Part shown: positions 1 through 8,154 of the stretch, piece by piece
Layout: the number at the start of each line of letters is the position of its first letter
Numbering within the stretch: the stretch's first letter is position 1
Made by a program: the position numbers and the translations under genes
The notes under the pieces: model-generated
Told to the model about the DNA's origin: nothing
Seen by the model: the letters and a program-made list of their open reading frames with translations, nothing else
Databases searched by the model: none
DNA from: a virus
Length of the DNA stretch: 64,000 nt
IMG/VR virus record: IMGVR_UViG_3300025669_000020
Coordinates: 41,614 to 105,613 of that record
Direction: 5' to 3' (one strand)

Positions 1-270
1 CCCATCGAGGGTACGGATGAGGTGGAGAGTGGTGTGGAGTGGGTGGACTGCACCCGTGAGGACATCCAGGGTCTTGCCCAGCGTGCGGTAAAGGTTCGGA
101 AGGGTCTCTACAGGCAAAAATTCGAGCCGACCCCTACCCCGAGCGGATGCCGGTTCTGCGATTACGAGACCGTGTGCGAAGCTCGCATTGCCCAGAAGGC
201 TGCCAATTCCAAGGGACGCCGGAAAAAGTCTGTGGAACTTCCCGCAGATGGTCTGTTGGAGATTTTCTAG
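1..270 (+). CDS. PD-(D/E)XK (RecB/Cas4-like) nuclease, C-terminal end
   Basis: The frame is open from base 1, so the start lies outside the window. The tail contains GCRFCDYETVC, a C-x2-C-x5-C cluster like the Fe-S cysteines at the C-terminus of RecB/AddB/Cas4-type nucleases (PD-(D/E)XK superfamily). The catalytic part is not in the window. It sits just upstream of the clamp and an SMC/Rad50-like half ATPase, which suits recombination or replication-end processing. The nuclease call rests on the cysteine pattern and the context only. Confidence 0.55.
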   Translation, partial: PIEGTDEVESGVEWVDCTREDIQGLAQRAVKVRKGLYRQKFEPTPTPSGCRFCDYETVCEARIAQKAANSKGRRKKSVELPADGLLEIF

Positions 271-323
271 GGGGGTTCCGAACTACGGGAACCGGGTAGA
301 AAGGAAAACGGAAAGGAGTCCTC

Positions 324-593
324 ATGTCAGATCTTGATGCACGGTTGACGCAGGCGGTTAGCCGTCGTGACCAGGTAGCCAAAGATGTCCAGCGGCTTCA
401 GGGCAAGCAGGAAGCTGCCAAGGCCAACTTGACAGCCGTTGAGGATGAGTGCCGTAGCAAGGGTGTAGAGCCCGAAAACATCGCTGTGACCATCACGACT
501 CTGGAAGACAGATACCGTGAGAAGGTCGAAAACCTGGAGCGGGACGTGGCGGCTGCTGAAGCCGCCCTGGCCCCATTCACCAAGGAGTCATAA
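324..593 (+). CDS. Small coiled-coil protein, unknown function
   Basis: An 89-aa protein starting with ATG after a gaaaggag ribosome site. It is rich in Arg, Lys, Glu and Ala with heptad-like spacing over most of its length, consistent with one long coiled coil. It lies 4 nt upstream of the clamp gene. Such a coiled coil next to an SMC/Rad50 half-gene could be a partner of that ATPase, but nothing in the sequence proves it. Confidence 0.6.
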   Translation: MSDLDARLTQAVSRRDQVAKDVQRLQGKQEAAKANLTAVEDECRSKGVEPENIAVTITTLEDRYREKVENLERDVAAAEAALAPFTKES

Positions 594-597
594 CCCC

Positions 598-1725
598 ATG
601 CAGATCACCGTTGACAGAGAGATCCTGCAGAGTGCCATCGATAGCGTCAATGCCGCCGTCGAGGATTCTGCGGAAGACATCCACTCCCATTTCCTGTTCA
701 GGGTTCGGGAGGGTAAGGGTGACATCCTTGCCAGTAACGGAACCCGTGTCTTTGCGGGTGTTCTCGTAAATGACGGTTTCGAGTGCGACACCGACAGTGG
801 GATGTTCAGCGTCAAGGCATGGCGTATCCGCCAGCTTCTGAAGTCCATGAAGAGCGAGAAGGTCACCTTCAAGGTGGATGGGTTCAACATCACGGTGCCT
901 GACAGCAGGGGCGAGGTCACCTACTCTTCCCTGGATCCCTCCAGCTTCCCCTTCTGGGATCAGCAGTTCGAGGATGCCAAGCTGGTCGCCAAGATCACCG
1001 CGTCTCGGCTCCATGCTGCTTTCGGGTACACCAAGAACTTCATCTCTGACCGTGAGAACCAGACCCCTGCTCTGGCTGCCATGGAGGCCCGTGAGGGTGC
1101 TCTGTGGGCTACGGATCAGGTTGCTGTGTCCATGGTCTCTGTCAAGGGCATGGAGGAATCGGGCCTGTCCATCCATCGGAACGATGTGGGCAAGGTCATG
1201 AATTTCCTCCAGGCCAATGCCTCCGATGAGGTAGAGGTGCGTGAGCATGACCGCTGCACCCTTTTCGTGCGGGCTGATGGTGGTGTCCTGGGTGTGACTC
1301 GGTGGCAGTATGCGTTCCCAGCTCTGAAGCTCCAGAAGGACGGCCCCGTGAAGTGCTCCTTCACCGTGGATGCCGAAGAATTGAAGCGCCAGATCAACTT
1401 CCTGACATCTGCTGCCAAGAAGAACGATCCCCGCATCACTTTCAAGTACAAGCAGGGCGAGGACGCCCTCATCCTGGAAGTGGCCTCAGCCTTTGCGGGC
1501 AAGGTTGGTCGTACCACCCTGGACATCACTGCCCAGGACGGGATGGGAGAATTCCCAGAGGCGGGCTTCATCCTGAACCATGGCTACATCTCCAAGATCA
1601 TGACCCACTTCGGGGAAGAGTCCCTGAACATGGGCATCAACTGGACAAACAAGAATGGTTGGGTGGTCTTCCGCCACAAGCAGGAAGAGGATGACTACCT
1701 CACGGTCGTGGTGTGGCTGAAGTAG
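598..1725 (+). CDS. DNA polymerase sliding clamp (DnaN/beta-like)
   Basis: A 375-aa protein of the size of bacterial beta clamps (about 370 aa). The start MQITVDREILQSAIDSV, the segment HSHFLFRVREGKGDILASN near residues 30-50 and the three-part beta-rich layout are typical of DnaN. The frame stays open upstream, but ATG 598 directly follows the previous stop and gives the normal N-terminus. A clamp holds the polymerase on DNA and, in T4, also activates late transcription. A clamp loader (5217) and a sigma-like factor (7173) are encoded nearby. The 3' end overlaps the next gene. Confidence 0.85.
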   Translation: MQITVDREILQSAIDSVNAAVEDSAEDIHSHFLFRVREGKGDILASNGTRVFAGVLVNDGFECDTDSGMFSVKAWRIRQLLKSMKSEKVTFKVDGFNITVPDSRGEVTYSSLDPSSFPFWDQQFEDAKLVAKITASRLHAAFGYTKNFISDRENQTPALAAMEAREGALWATDQVAVSMVSVKGMEESGLSIHRNDVGKVMNFLQANASDEVEVREHDRCTLFVRADGGVLGVTRWQYAFPALKLQKDGPVKCSFTVDAEELKRQINFLTSAAKKNDPRITFKYKQGEDALILEVASAFAGKVGRTTLDITAQDGMGEFPEAGFILNHGYISKIMTHFGEESLNMGINWTNKNGWVVFRHKQEEDDYLTVVVWLK

Positions 1726-2351
1726 CCGCCAGAATCCCGGCTCTCCGGTCACGGCTGGATCGCGTTCTCGGTGTTCGGGATGGGGTAGCAACCCGTCTGC
1801 AGAGCACCGAGACTGAGATCGCACGTCTGGAAAAGGAAGAGCAGCTGCTGGACATGGTATCCAACCTGTTCCGCACCCTCATTGACACTGAAGTCACCGA
1901 GGGGGTCAAGGCTGTAGAGCAGCTCCTGACGGAAGGGCTTCAAGCTGTTTTCGATGACCAAGACCTCAGTGTGCGTTCCGAGGTCAGCATCAAGAAGGGC
2001 AAGGTCAGTGTGGATTTCATCACTGTGCAGCGGCATCCTGATGGGTCTGTCACAGAAGGGCTCAGCAGGGAGGCTTTCGGCGGTGCTGTGACCACGGTGC
2101 AATCCGTGCTCCTTCGGATCCTGGTGGTTCTCCGCCGTGGTATGCGTCCTTTGCTGCTACTGGATGAGAGCCTTCCCGCTTTCGACCCCAACTATGTTCA
2201 CAACATGGGTAGATTCATACAGCTTCTCTGCAAGCGGCTTCAGGTAGATCTTCTCTTGGTCACCCATAATCCCGCTCTAGTGGAAGCCTCCAACGTCGGG
2301 TATGAGATACAGAAGCGGGGCGGTGCTGCTCAGTTTCGCAAGACCCGATAG
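1713..2351 (+). CDS. SMC/Rad50/SbcC-type ATPase, C-terminal lobe only
   Basis: A 212-aa protein with GTG start overlapping the clamp stop by 13 nt. A short coiled-coil N-terminus (about residues 1-50) is followed by an ABC-type C-lobe: a signature-like FGGAVTTV stretch, Walker B LLLLDESLPAFD (about 158-169) and an H-loop-like LLVTHNP (about 190-196). No Walker A P-loop is present, and the frame is closed upstream, so the N-lobe must be a separate gene, if it exists. In Rad50/SbcC one chain carries both lobes. Likely role: DNA repair or replication with the nearby nuclease. Confidence 0.7.
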   Translation: MAEVAARIPALRSRLDRVLGVRDGVATRLQSTETEIARLEKEEQLLDMVSNLFRTLIDTEVTEGVKAVEQLLTEGLQAVFDDQDLSVRSEVSIKKGKVSVDFITVQRHPDGSVTEGLSREAFGGAVTTVQSVLLRILVVLRRGMRPLLLLDESLPAFDPNYVHNMGRFIQLLCKRLQVDLLLVTHNPALVEASNVGYEIQKRGGAAQFRKTR

Positions 2352-2360
2352 AGGTGCTGT

Positions 2361-2921
2361 ATGAAGAACTCTGGTGAGATCAGGCAGAAGGTCAAGCAAG
2401 TCCGCTACCGCTATCTGAAGAAGGCGTTGGATCGGAAGCTCCGCACATCCCCCGATACATGCCGCTTCAATGGGCAGCATGAGGACTGCGGGTATCAGTG
2501 TTGCCAGCACCGGATGGCAGATGAGGGGTGGAATGGCATCGTCTGTGATGAGAAGTTGGATGGTAGGGAGCGCTCTTTGCTGTGCCTCCACTTTGAGTTG
2601 AAGCACAGCAAAGAAGCCATCAAGGAGGCTTTGGACAGTTTCCTCAAGACAGCTCCTATTCAGGAGATCGCTTTCCATTTCCCCGACCTTGCGGCCCTTC
2701 TCTGGGTGCTGGATGGGGAGAGTGGTTTGCGGAATACTGAGGTAGAGCTGGACTTCCAGGACTCCGAGCCCAATCCCAAGCCCGACATGGAACCTGAAAA
2801 CGAGCAAACCCCCGCACTTCTCCCCGTAGATGACACCTCTATCCTGCATGTGCAGGATGTGGTGGAGCCCGTGTCAGGGTGGAAGGGGTGGTTCCGCCAA
2901 ATCTTTGGAGGTGGCTCATGA
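2361..2921 (+). CDS. Cys-rich hypothetical protein
   Basis: A 186-aa protein not recognised as a family. Residues 33-80 carry several Cys and His (C-x8-C-x3-CC-x-H, then two further Cys and a His), which could bind zinc. The C-terminal third is acidic and low in complexity. It lies between the half ATPase and the primase in a chain of overlapping genes: its stop overlaps the start of the next gene (ATGA at 2918). Confidence 0.6.
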   Translation: MKNSGEIRQKVKQVRYRYLKKALDRKLRTSPDTCRFNGQHEDCGYQCCQHRMADEGWNGIVCDEKLDGRERSLLCLHFELKHSKEAIKEALDSFLKTAPIQEIAFHFPDLAALLWVLDGESGLRNTEVELDFQDSEPNPKPDMEPENEQTPALLPVDDTSILHVQDVVEPVSGWKGWFRQIFGGGS

Positions 2922-3481
2922 AGGGTCCATCCGGTCTGCTGTCTGTGGCCAATTTCGACCAAGAGAACTTGAAAGAGCACACGCTTCTCCTGATGGAATT
3001 CCAGGTGAACCCGGAGACAGCTCCCTACCTTGTGTCCTCATCCGCATCCGTGATGTGGCTTCGCAGGGCTCATGGGGGTCGTGTGCGTGCCGCTGTCCGT
3101 GAGGTGTCTGTCTCTGATTACTACCGGGAGGTAGTGACAGAGGTGTACACCATGGGCACAGAGGCAGAGTGGGGCAACACTGCACCGCTGACCTTGGAAG
3201 GGGTGGAGACCTGTGTACAGCACTTGCACTCCTATGACCTGGCGAAGGTCACTGTGCTCTCCCACGAGGATGTCCCGTGGGAGTCCTGGGGAGTGCCTGT
3301 GGATGAGCCCTGGAACGGGGCCGAGATCGTGCTGACCTCTTGGATGCCACCTGGGATGGTGGTAGTCGTGCCAGAGGATCGCGGTTTTGTGGGGACCATC
3401 TGGAAGGTTGGGACACACAAGATCCTCTCTGTCATCCACAACGCCAGTCGTGGCATGGCCGTGGCTTGGGATGGGAAATGA
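2918..3481 (+). CDS. Hypothetical protein upstream of the primase
   Basis: A 187-aa protein. ATG 2918 is chosen because it overlaps the preceding stop (ATGA); the frame is open a little further up. No motif is recognised; it has many Trp and Val and no obvious membrane segment. Its own stop overlaps the primase start in the same ATGA fashion, so it is translationally linked to replication genes. Confidence 0.65.
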   Translation: MKGPSGLLSVANFDQENLKEHTLLLMEFQVNPETAPYLVSSSASVMWLRRAHGGRVRAAVREVSVSDYYREVVTEVYTMGTEAEWGNTAPLTLEGVETCVQHLHSYDLAKVTVLSHEDVPWESWGVPVDEPWNGAEIVLTSWMPPGMVVVVPEDRGFVGTIWKVGTHKILSVIHNASRGMAVAWDGK

Positions 3482-4206
3482 AAAAGTGGCTCCAGGAGAG
3501 AACCCGAGAGGCATTGGAACTCTCGGATGCCCTGGAGGGTCATCTCATGGGTCGGGGGATCAAGTACAAGACCATCAAGGACTTGTTCTTGGGAGAGTGG
3601 GGCAGGGACAGGGATGACGCTGAGACGGCACCTGACCCCGTGTTCCGTGAGCGGTACGGGCGGAAGGGTAAACCTCTTGCGGGCTCTCTGGTGTGCCCTC
3701 TGTTCAGCCCCAGGGGTTACCTGATAGGGGCGGAATTCCGTGCATGGCAGGGGCCAAAGGCTCTTTCCCGCTACCTCCTTCCTGAAGCGGCTTGGAACCC
3801 TATCCTGGTGGGGTTCCCGAAGGCGATGTCCAAGATATGGGATGGTGGGGATGTGTGGGTTGGAGAGGGCATCTTCGACATGTGTGCCTTGGAGCATGTC
3901 GTACCCCCACAGGATGCCCTGGTGGCTACGGTCAGAGCCAAGCTGACCAACAAGCACGTCGAGTTTCTGCGTCGGCATGTACGGGGGACGGTGTATATGG
4001 TCTATGATCGGGACGAAACAGGCAGGAGGGCGACAAAGGGGTGGGTAGATGACACGGGGAAGCGTCGTTGGGGGGCTCTGGATGTGCTGAACCGGGTAGG
4101 GGTCTCATGTAGGGATGTCCCCTACATCGGTGGAAAGGATCCCGGTGAAATCTGGGAGCGCTCTGGCACAGAGGGTCTCAGAGATGCTTTCGGCGGGATT
4201 TTCTAA
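3478..4206 (+). CDS. DnaG-like primase, TOPRIM catalytic domain
   Basis: A 242-aa protein; ATG 3478 overlaps the previous stop. The middle has a TOPRIM signature: VWVGEGIFDMCAL (acidic Glu after Gly), then YMVYDRDETGRRAT (DxD metal site) and GVSCRDVPYIGGKDPGEIW, the usual DnaG/Toprim ending. It should make RNA primers for replication. It is much shorter than DnaG (about 600 aa) and has no CHC2 zinc domain or helicase domain. The zinc-like Cys protein at 2361 might substitute for the former, which is inference. Confidence 0.75.
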   Translation: MKKWLQERTREALELSDALEGHLMGRGIKYKTIKDLFLGEWGRDRDDAETAPDPVFRERYGRKGKPLAGSLVCPLFSPRGYLIGAEFRAWQGPKALSRYLLPEAAWNPILVGFPKAMSKIWDGGDVWVGEGIFDMCALEHVVPPQDALVATVRAKLTNKHVEFLRRHVRGTVYMVYDRDETGRRATKGWVDDTGKRRWGALDVLNRVGVSCRDVPYIGGKDPGEIWERSGTEGLRDAFGGIF

Positions 4207-4221
4207 TTACGGGAGTCTGTT

Positions 4222-4725
4222 ATGGAAATGTGGAAGGCCAGCAAGGAAGTCGTGGATCGTGTTCAGGAGATGATCCGGGAATACCACCCTGACCTGGTGA
4301 TCGTCATGGACGAGATCGCCATCGTGTTCAAGGAGAAGGCTGCCAAGCGTGGTGGCAAGGTCATCCTGGGCAAGGCCAGCAAGGCGAACCCTTTGTTCTC
4401 CAGTGGTGTCCTCTCGGAGCAGCCCTGGAAGTTCATCATCGAGCTGCCCGCCGATGAGTGGGAGACCCTGGGCAACCGGAAGCAGTCGGCCCTCCTGGAC
4501 CGTCATCTGTGCGCGTGCCGCACCGAAGAGAACGCCGAAACGGGCGAGCTGAAGTGCAGCATCGCGCCTCCCGACGTGGCCTACTACTGGGATGAGCTGG
4601 ATCGCTGGGGCGACTGGCACCCCCGTGAGGAAGGCGACGAGGACAAGCCCAACATCATCAACGTGCTCTCGGGAGCCACCGATGGTGCAGCTGCCGTGGT
4701 CGTTGCTGAAGAGGCAGAGGAGTAG
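4222..4725 (+). CDS. Putative phage metallopeptidase (PF18894-like)
   Basis: A 167-aa protein. It has the linear features of the family annotated as putative phage metallopeptidase: an early LVIVMDEIAIVFK stretch, GGKVILGKASK, WKFIIELPADEWETL, then KQSALLDRHLCACR and a late SIAPPDVAYYWDELDRWG. The family lacks a classical HEXXH site; the HLCAC segment occupies that place. Substrate unknown. The last 15 residues are acidic and Ala-rich. Confidence 0.65.
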   Translation: MEMWKASKEVVDRVQEMIREYHPDLVIVMDEIAIVFKEKAAKRGGKVILGKASKANPLFSSGVLSEQPWKFIIELPADEWETLGNRKQSALLDRHLCACRTEENAETGELKCSIAPPDVAYYWDELDRWGDWHPREEGDEDKPNIINVLSGATDGAAAVVVAEEAEE

Positions 4726-4728
4726 ACG

Positions 4729-4970
4729 ATGCCCGCCGCTGTCAAGCCCGGCTGGAAGCTGCCTCCGCCCCCTGTGGCGGGGCACTGCCCTCCTACTATT
4801 TCGATAATGGGGACTGTCAGCTCTGGTGGGTGATCCCTACTGTGGATGCCTACGATCTTGTCCAGCAGGATGGGGAGATCGAGTGGCCTTTCACGGATGA
4901 CTATGCACACAAGTGCGATCTTGACCCGCTCGGGTTCTACGATCTGGAAGACCTCCCCGAGGTTGTGTGA
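4729..4970 (+). pseudogene. Frameshifted small gene (or -1 frameshift gene)
   Basis: ATG 4729 opens MPAAVKPGWKLPPPP and stops at 4833. From about 4785 the frame one base back is open to TGA 4970 and reads as a normal protein (SYYFDNGDCQLWWVIP, later FYDLEDLPEVV). That second frame has no ATG, GTG or TTG start after its stop at 4707. Joining the frames near 4789-4794 gives an 80-aa protein. Either one base is missing in the C- or G-rich run at 4767-4790, or translation slips by -1. The product is not recognised. Confidence 0.5.
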
Positions 4971-5216
4971 ATGATGCTCCCCACGACTGCCGCGCAACTT
5001 CTACGAGAACAAGCCCGGCTGAGTGCGGCGGAGACGAAACAACGTGCTGAGGGAAAGGCCAAGAAGTGTCTTTTCCTCGCACAGTTGCTCCTTCCTCATG
5101 TCGAACTCCCTCTGGTCGAAGACCAGGCAGTGGATTTGATGGATGTCCCCGATGATGTGATGGAGAGGACCCTTCACAGAATAGCCGCTCAAAGGTGCGT
5201 TATAGAGGAAACATAG
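4971..5216 (+). CDS. Small protein sharing a helical motif with the capsid scaffold
   Basis: An 81-aa protein directly upstream of dnaX (stop and next ATG abut). Its C-terminal half (KKCLFLAQLLL...VEDQAVDLMDVPDDVMERTLHRI) closely matches residues near 110-155 of the acidic protein encoded at 40395 (AKCIRIAQTLL...IEDQALELMDLPDVSLDATLRRM). The function is unknown in either protein. The shared unit suggests a common binding partner or an old duplication. Confidence 0.6.
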   Translation: MMLPTTAAQLLREQARLSAAETKQRAEGKAKKCLFLAQLLLPHVELPLVEDQAVDLMDVPDDVMERTLHRIAAQRCVIEET

Positions 5217-6692
5217 ATGGCATTGGATACTAAATATCGCCCCCTGACGTTCTCCGAGGTTGTGGGGCAAGAGTCCCACGTCCGAGTGCTGAGGCAGATT
5301 GTCCTCCAGGGGACAGGGTTTCATCAGAGCTATGTGTTCTGTGGTGGACATGGGTCAGGCAAGACCACGTTGGGTCGTATCCTAGCCCGTGCCCTTCTGT
5401 GTGAGAGCCCCGTAGAGGGCAACCCCTGTGACGAGTGTGCCTCTTGCCTGGAGATCCTGGAGACGGGTTCCAGTGAGTGCTTCACCGAGTTCGATGCCGC
5501 AACGAACTCCGGTAAGGACGACATCAAGCAGTTGGTGGAGGCCGTCCAGTACGACACCCTCTCGGGCAAACAGCGGCTGTACCTCATTGATGAGTCTCAC
5601 CGGCTCTCCAAGCAGGCATTGGATGCCCTCCTCAAGCCCATGGAGGACACGGTTGCAAAGAGTGGGAACAAGAGGCTGGTCTGCATCTTCTGCACCACCG
5701 AGCCTGAGAGGATGGTCGGCACCATTTTCTCCCGTTGTGCCCCTGCCTTCGTGATCCGTAATGTTGACCCGCAGAGCATTGCGAAGCGGTTGGAGTACAT
5801 CTGTGAGCATGAGGGGATCACCTATGATCCTGCTTCTTTGGTGCTCATCGCGGAGATCACGGAGTCCCATATCCGCGATGCCATCAAGACCATGGCGGGT
5901 GTGGCAACGCTGGGGTCGGTGAATGTCGAAAACACCAAGGTGTACCTGAGACTGGATACCCATGGGACATATCTCCAGATCCTGGCTGCCATCGGCAAAG
6001 ACCTGCCCCAAGTTCTTAGGTTGGCAGACACCTTGAGTGAGGCAGTGTCTCCCTCCACCTGTTACAAAAAGCTGGCCGAGTTTTCTATGCTGGCCTACAA
6101 GGTTTCATTGGGTGCGGTGGCACCCCCGACGTACATCAAGGCTGAGCATCTGAAGAAGATTGGGCAGTACCATGGTGAGAAGCTCCTGTGGTTCTGCAAG
6201 GTGTTCTCTTCCAAGATGGGGCACCCTACTCCGTATGTGCTGGCCTGTGATCTGGCCATGCTCCACCACCAGCGGTGCGGCTCTTGGGCATCGGCTACAG
6301 CGGTGCAATTGCCAACGGCGGGAAGTCGTGCCAAAGTGACTACAAGCACGATCCCCTCTACTACTGAAGAGAATTCTGGGACGGAACCCGATCCGGTCGA
6401 AGAATCCACTGCAGTTTTGGAAAATTCCGGTAAGGTAGAGGAACCAGTTTTCCCTAACCCTACTGGGAGTTCTGCCCGCACCACCAAGGGTGGTGTTTTT
6501 CTGGAGCAGAAAGCCGTTAAGAGGAAGAATGCCCCTGAAACAACCCCGGAAGGTTCTTTGCCTCCTTTGGGCGTTCCCGTTTTTCGGGATCTCCTGCAAC
6601 GTCGTGTGAACGAGCTTCGTAAGAATGCCCAGCAATACAGATCAGCGGGACGAACAGACATGGGTGGTCCTGGAACTGACCCGAACGGGTGA
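5217..6692 (+). CDS. DNA polymerase III gamma/tau-like clamp loader ATPase
   Basis: A 491-aa DnaX-type protein that would load the clamp encoded at 598. Features: the YRPLTFSEVVGQ start typical of DnaX, Walker A GGHGSGKT (residues 43-50), zinc-binding cysteines at 62, 71, 74 and 77, Walker B LYLIDESH (121-128), sensor TTEP (160-163) and an arginine finger in FSRC (172-174). Residues about 370-470 form a low-complexity linker, then a short C-terminal tail. ATG 5217 follows the previous stop with no gap. The 3' end overlaps the NusG-like gene by 68 nt. Confidence 0.9.
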   Translation: MALDTKYRPLTFSEVVGQESHVRVLRQIVLQGTGFHQSYVFCGGHGSGKTTLGRILARALLCESPVEGNPCDECASCLEILETGSSECFTEFDAATNSGKDDIKQLVEAVQYDTLSGKQRLYLIDESHRLSKQALDALLKPMEDTVAKSGNKRLVCIFCTTEPERMVGTIFSRCAPAFVIRNVDPQSIAKRLEYICEHEGITYDPASLVLIAEITESHIRDAIKTMAGVATLGSVNVENTKVYLRLDTHGTYLQILAAIGKDLPQVLRLADTLSEAVSPSTCYKKLAEFSMLAYKVSLGAVAPPTYIKAEHLKKIGQYHGEKLLWFCKVFSSKMGHPTPYVLACDLAMLHHQRCGSWASATAVQLPTAGSRAKVTTSTIPSTTEENSGTEPDPVEESTAVLENSGKVEEPVFPNPTGSSARTTKGGVFLEQKAVKRKNAPETTPEGSLPPLGVPVFRDLLQRRVNELRKNAQQYRSAGRTDMGGPGTDPNG

Positions 6693-7176
6693 GGCTCGTG
6701 TAGAAGAGGGGGACCTGGGCGGGGTCTTGCAGGATGCACTCAAGGTGGGGAAGAACCACCCTGTTTTCATTCCTGCAATGGTCTATGCACGGGGGAACCG
6801 TAGAGTGGTCATTCACTTGATGGAGGGGTACGCATTTATAGCCAGTGGCCTCCCAGATGTGGAGTATTTCAAGCTGGAGCATCATTGCCCCCATGTGCGG
6901 CAAGTCCTCACTGTAGAAGACCCTCACAAGATGCGTGTCCTCAGTGTGGTTCCCAACTCCAGCATTCAGGATATGCGACGCAGCCTGCACGAGCAGATCG
7001 CGTCCGACATCAAGAGGGGGATGCACGTGAACATCACAGAGGGGCTCTACTCAGCTCTGGACGGCGAGGTTTTGGAGGTGGGCGAGCAAAACGCCCATGT
7101 CCGTATCACCCTTCGATCCTTGGATTTGATAGTGCGGATCCCAAGGGTGTTCTTGTCTCCGGAGGATCCAGAATGA
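6625..7176 (+). CDS. NusG-like transcription elongation factor
   Basis: A 183-aa protein of about NusG length (180 aa). The N-terminal part fits an NGN domain (WVVLELTRTG start; VIHLMEGYAFIAS matching the NusG 'pgYvFv' strand). Residues about 132-175 fit a KOW domain (MHVNITEGLYSALDGEVLEV). NusG-type factors bind the RNA polymerase clamp and control pausing or termination. It sits between the clamp loader and a sigma-like gene, so phage control of host polymerase is plausible. Its stop overlaps the next start (ATGA). Confidence 0.7.
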   Translation: MPSNTDQRDEQTWVVLELTRTGEARVEEGDLGGVLQDALKVGKNHPVFIPAMVYARGNRRVVIHLMEGYAFIASGLPDVEYFKLEHHCPHVRQVLTVEDPHKMRVLSVVPNSSIQDMRRSLHEQIASDIKRGMHVNITEGLYSALDGEVLEVGEQNAHVRITLRSLDLIVRIPRVFLSPEDPE

Positions 7177-7787
7177 GTCGTAATTGGTGGTCAGGCCACA
7201 AAGTTATCGATCCCGCCGAAATGGAGGCACGCTTTGCCAACGAAGACGGGATGGCTTTTCTGGATGCCGTGGTCAATGAGGAGTTGTCCAAAGAAGGCCA
7301 GGAGATGCTGGATAGGGTGAAGGGTGTCCTGGACTCCCTCCCCGCACGAGAAGCAGACTTCATTGACCTCTACTACTTCAAGCGTCTCAAACAGACAGAC
7401 ATCGCTACCATCTTCAAGGTATCCCAACCCACTGTCTGCTACAGGCTCCAACGAGCAGCCCACCGCATCCGCTTCCTGTTGTCGCTCCCAGAGATTGAAG
7501 AGCAAGCCCTGGTCGATGCTGTGCAGGAAAACCTGGAAGACCCCCTGGACTCGAACATCATGGTGCTCATGTACCACACCACCTGCCAGTCCGAGGTGGC
7601 AAAACGACTCGGTGTCAGCCAGGGCCTGGTACGCCACCGCTTCATTCGTTCTATCGGGAGGCTCTCCAAGATCGAGGGCTTGGAGGACTATGTGGAGCTG
7701 TTCCAAGCCATCTCCACCAACCTGAACATCCTCCGCGAAGTTCAGCGCCCCACCTGGGGTGCCCAGGTCACGCATATCCTGGGGTAG
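7173..7787 (+). CDS. Sigma-70 region 4-like DNA-binding protein
   Basis: A 204-aa protein; ATG 7173 overlaps the NusG-like stop. Residues about 52-100 (LPAREADFIDLYYF...QTDIATIFKVSQPTVCYRLQR) match sigma-70 region 4 helix-turn-helix. A second helix-turn-helix follows at about 138-160 (SEVAKRLGVSQGLVRHRFIRS). Region 2 is not visible, so it may be a sigma-like activator rather than a full sigma factor, comparable in role to T4 gp55. Co-location with the clamp genes and a NusG-like gene supports a transcription role. Confidence 0.7.
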   Translation: MSRNWWSGHKVIDPAEMEARFANEDGMAFLDAVVNEELSKEGQEMLDRVKGVLDSLPAREADFIDLYYFKRLKQTDIATIFKVSQPTVCYRLQRAAHRIRFLLSLPEIEEQALVDAVQENLEDPLDSNIMVLMYHTTCQSEVAKRLGVSQGLVRHRFIRSIGRLSKIEGLEDYVELFQAISTNLNILREVQRPTWGAQVTHILG

Positions 7788-7833
7788 TCGGTTATCCTTC
7801 TATGTCCTCGCAGGGGTAGTACCTTGTGAGGAA

Positions 7834-8154
7834 ATGATGTCTGAACAGAACCTAGCACCAGAGAGCAGAATCGTGATGGCCAAGGATTTGGCCACGCGAT
7901 GGTTGCAAGCCCGAACACGCCCTGAGTACCGCATGCAGGTGTACTACGGGGCGCGTGAGGTGAAGGGCATCCCCAACCTTCTGAAGAGCTTCCGCGATGG
8001 GAAGATTCGCATGGGGTCTGTGGAACCCCTGGGAGATCTCGGAATCGATGAGCACTTCGACTCGATCACCGTGTGGTCGTCCAACCGTGTAGCCCTGATG
8101 GGCCTCAAGGACTGGTTCGAGACACGGGGGTTCGAGACAACAGGGGTGTGGTAG
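7834..8154 (+). CDS. Hypothetical protein with RVA-type N-terminal tag
   Basis: A 106-aa protein; ATG 7834 is preceded by a gtgagga ribosome site. Residues 18-27 (DLATRWLQAR) fit the tag that recurs in this window (compare KVAARWLEAR at 32915). The rest (about 30-106) is a compact alpha/beta domain of unknown function. A CTATG box lies at 7800. It begins the fibre/structural stretch. Confidence 0.6.
   Translation: MMSEQNLAPESRIVMAKDLATRWLQARTRPEYRMQVYYGAREVKGIPNLLKSFRDGKIRMGSVEPLGDLGIDEHFDSITVWSSNRVALMGLKDWFETRGFETTGVW

Noticed and set aside
577-1248. Long minus-strand ORF opposite the clamp
   Set aside because: Complement of a clear DnaN-like gene, without ribosome site or protein-like composition.
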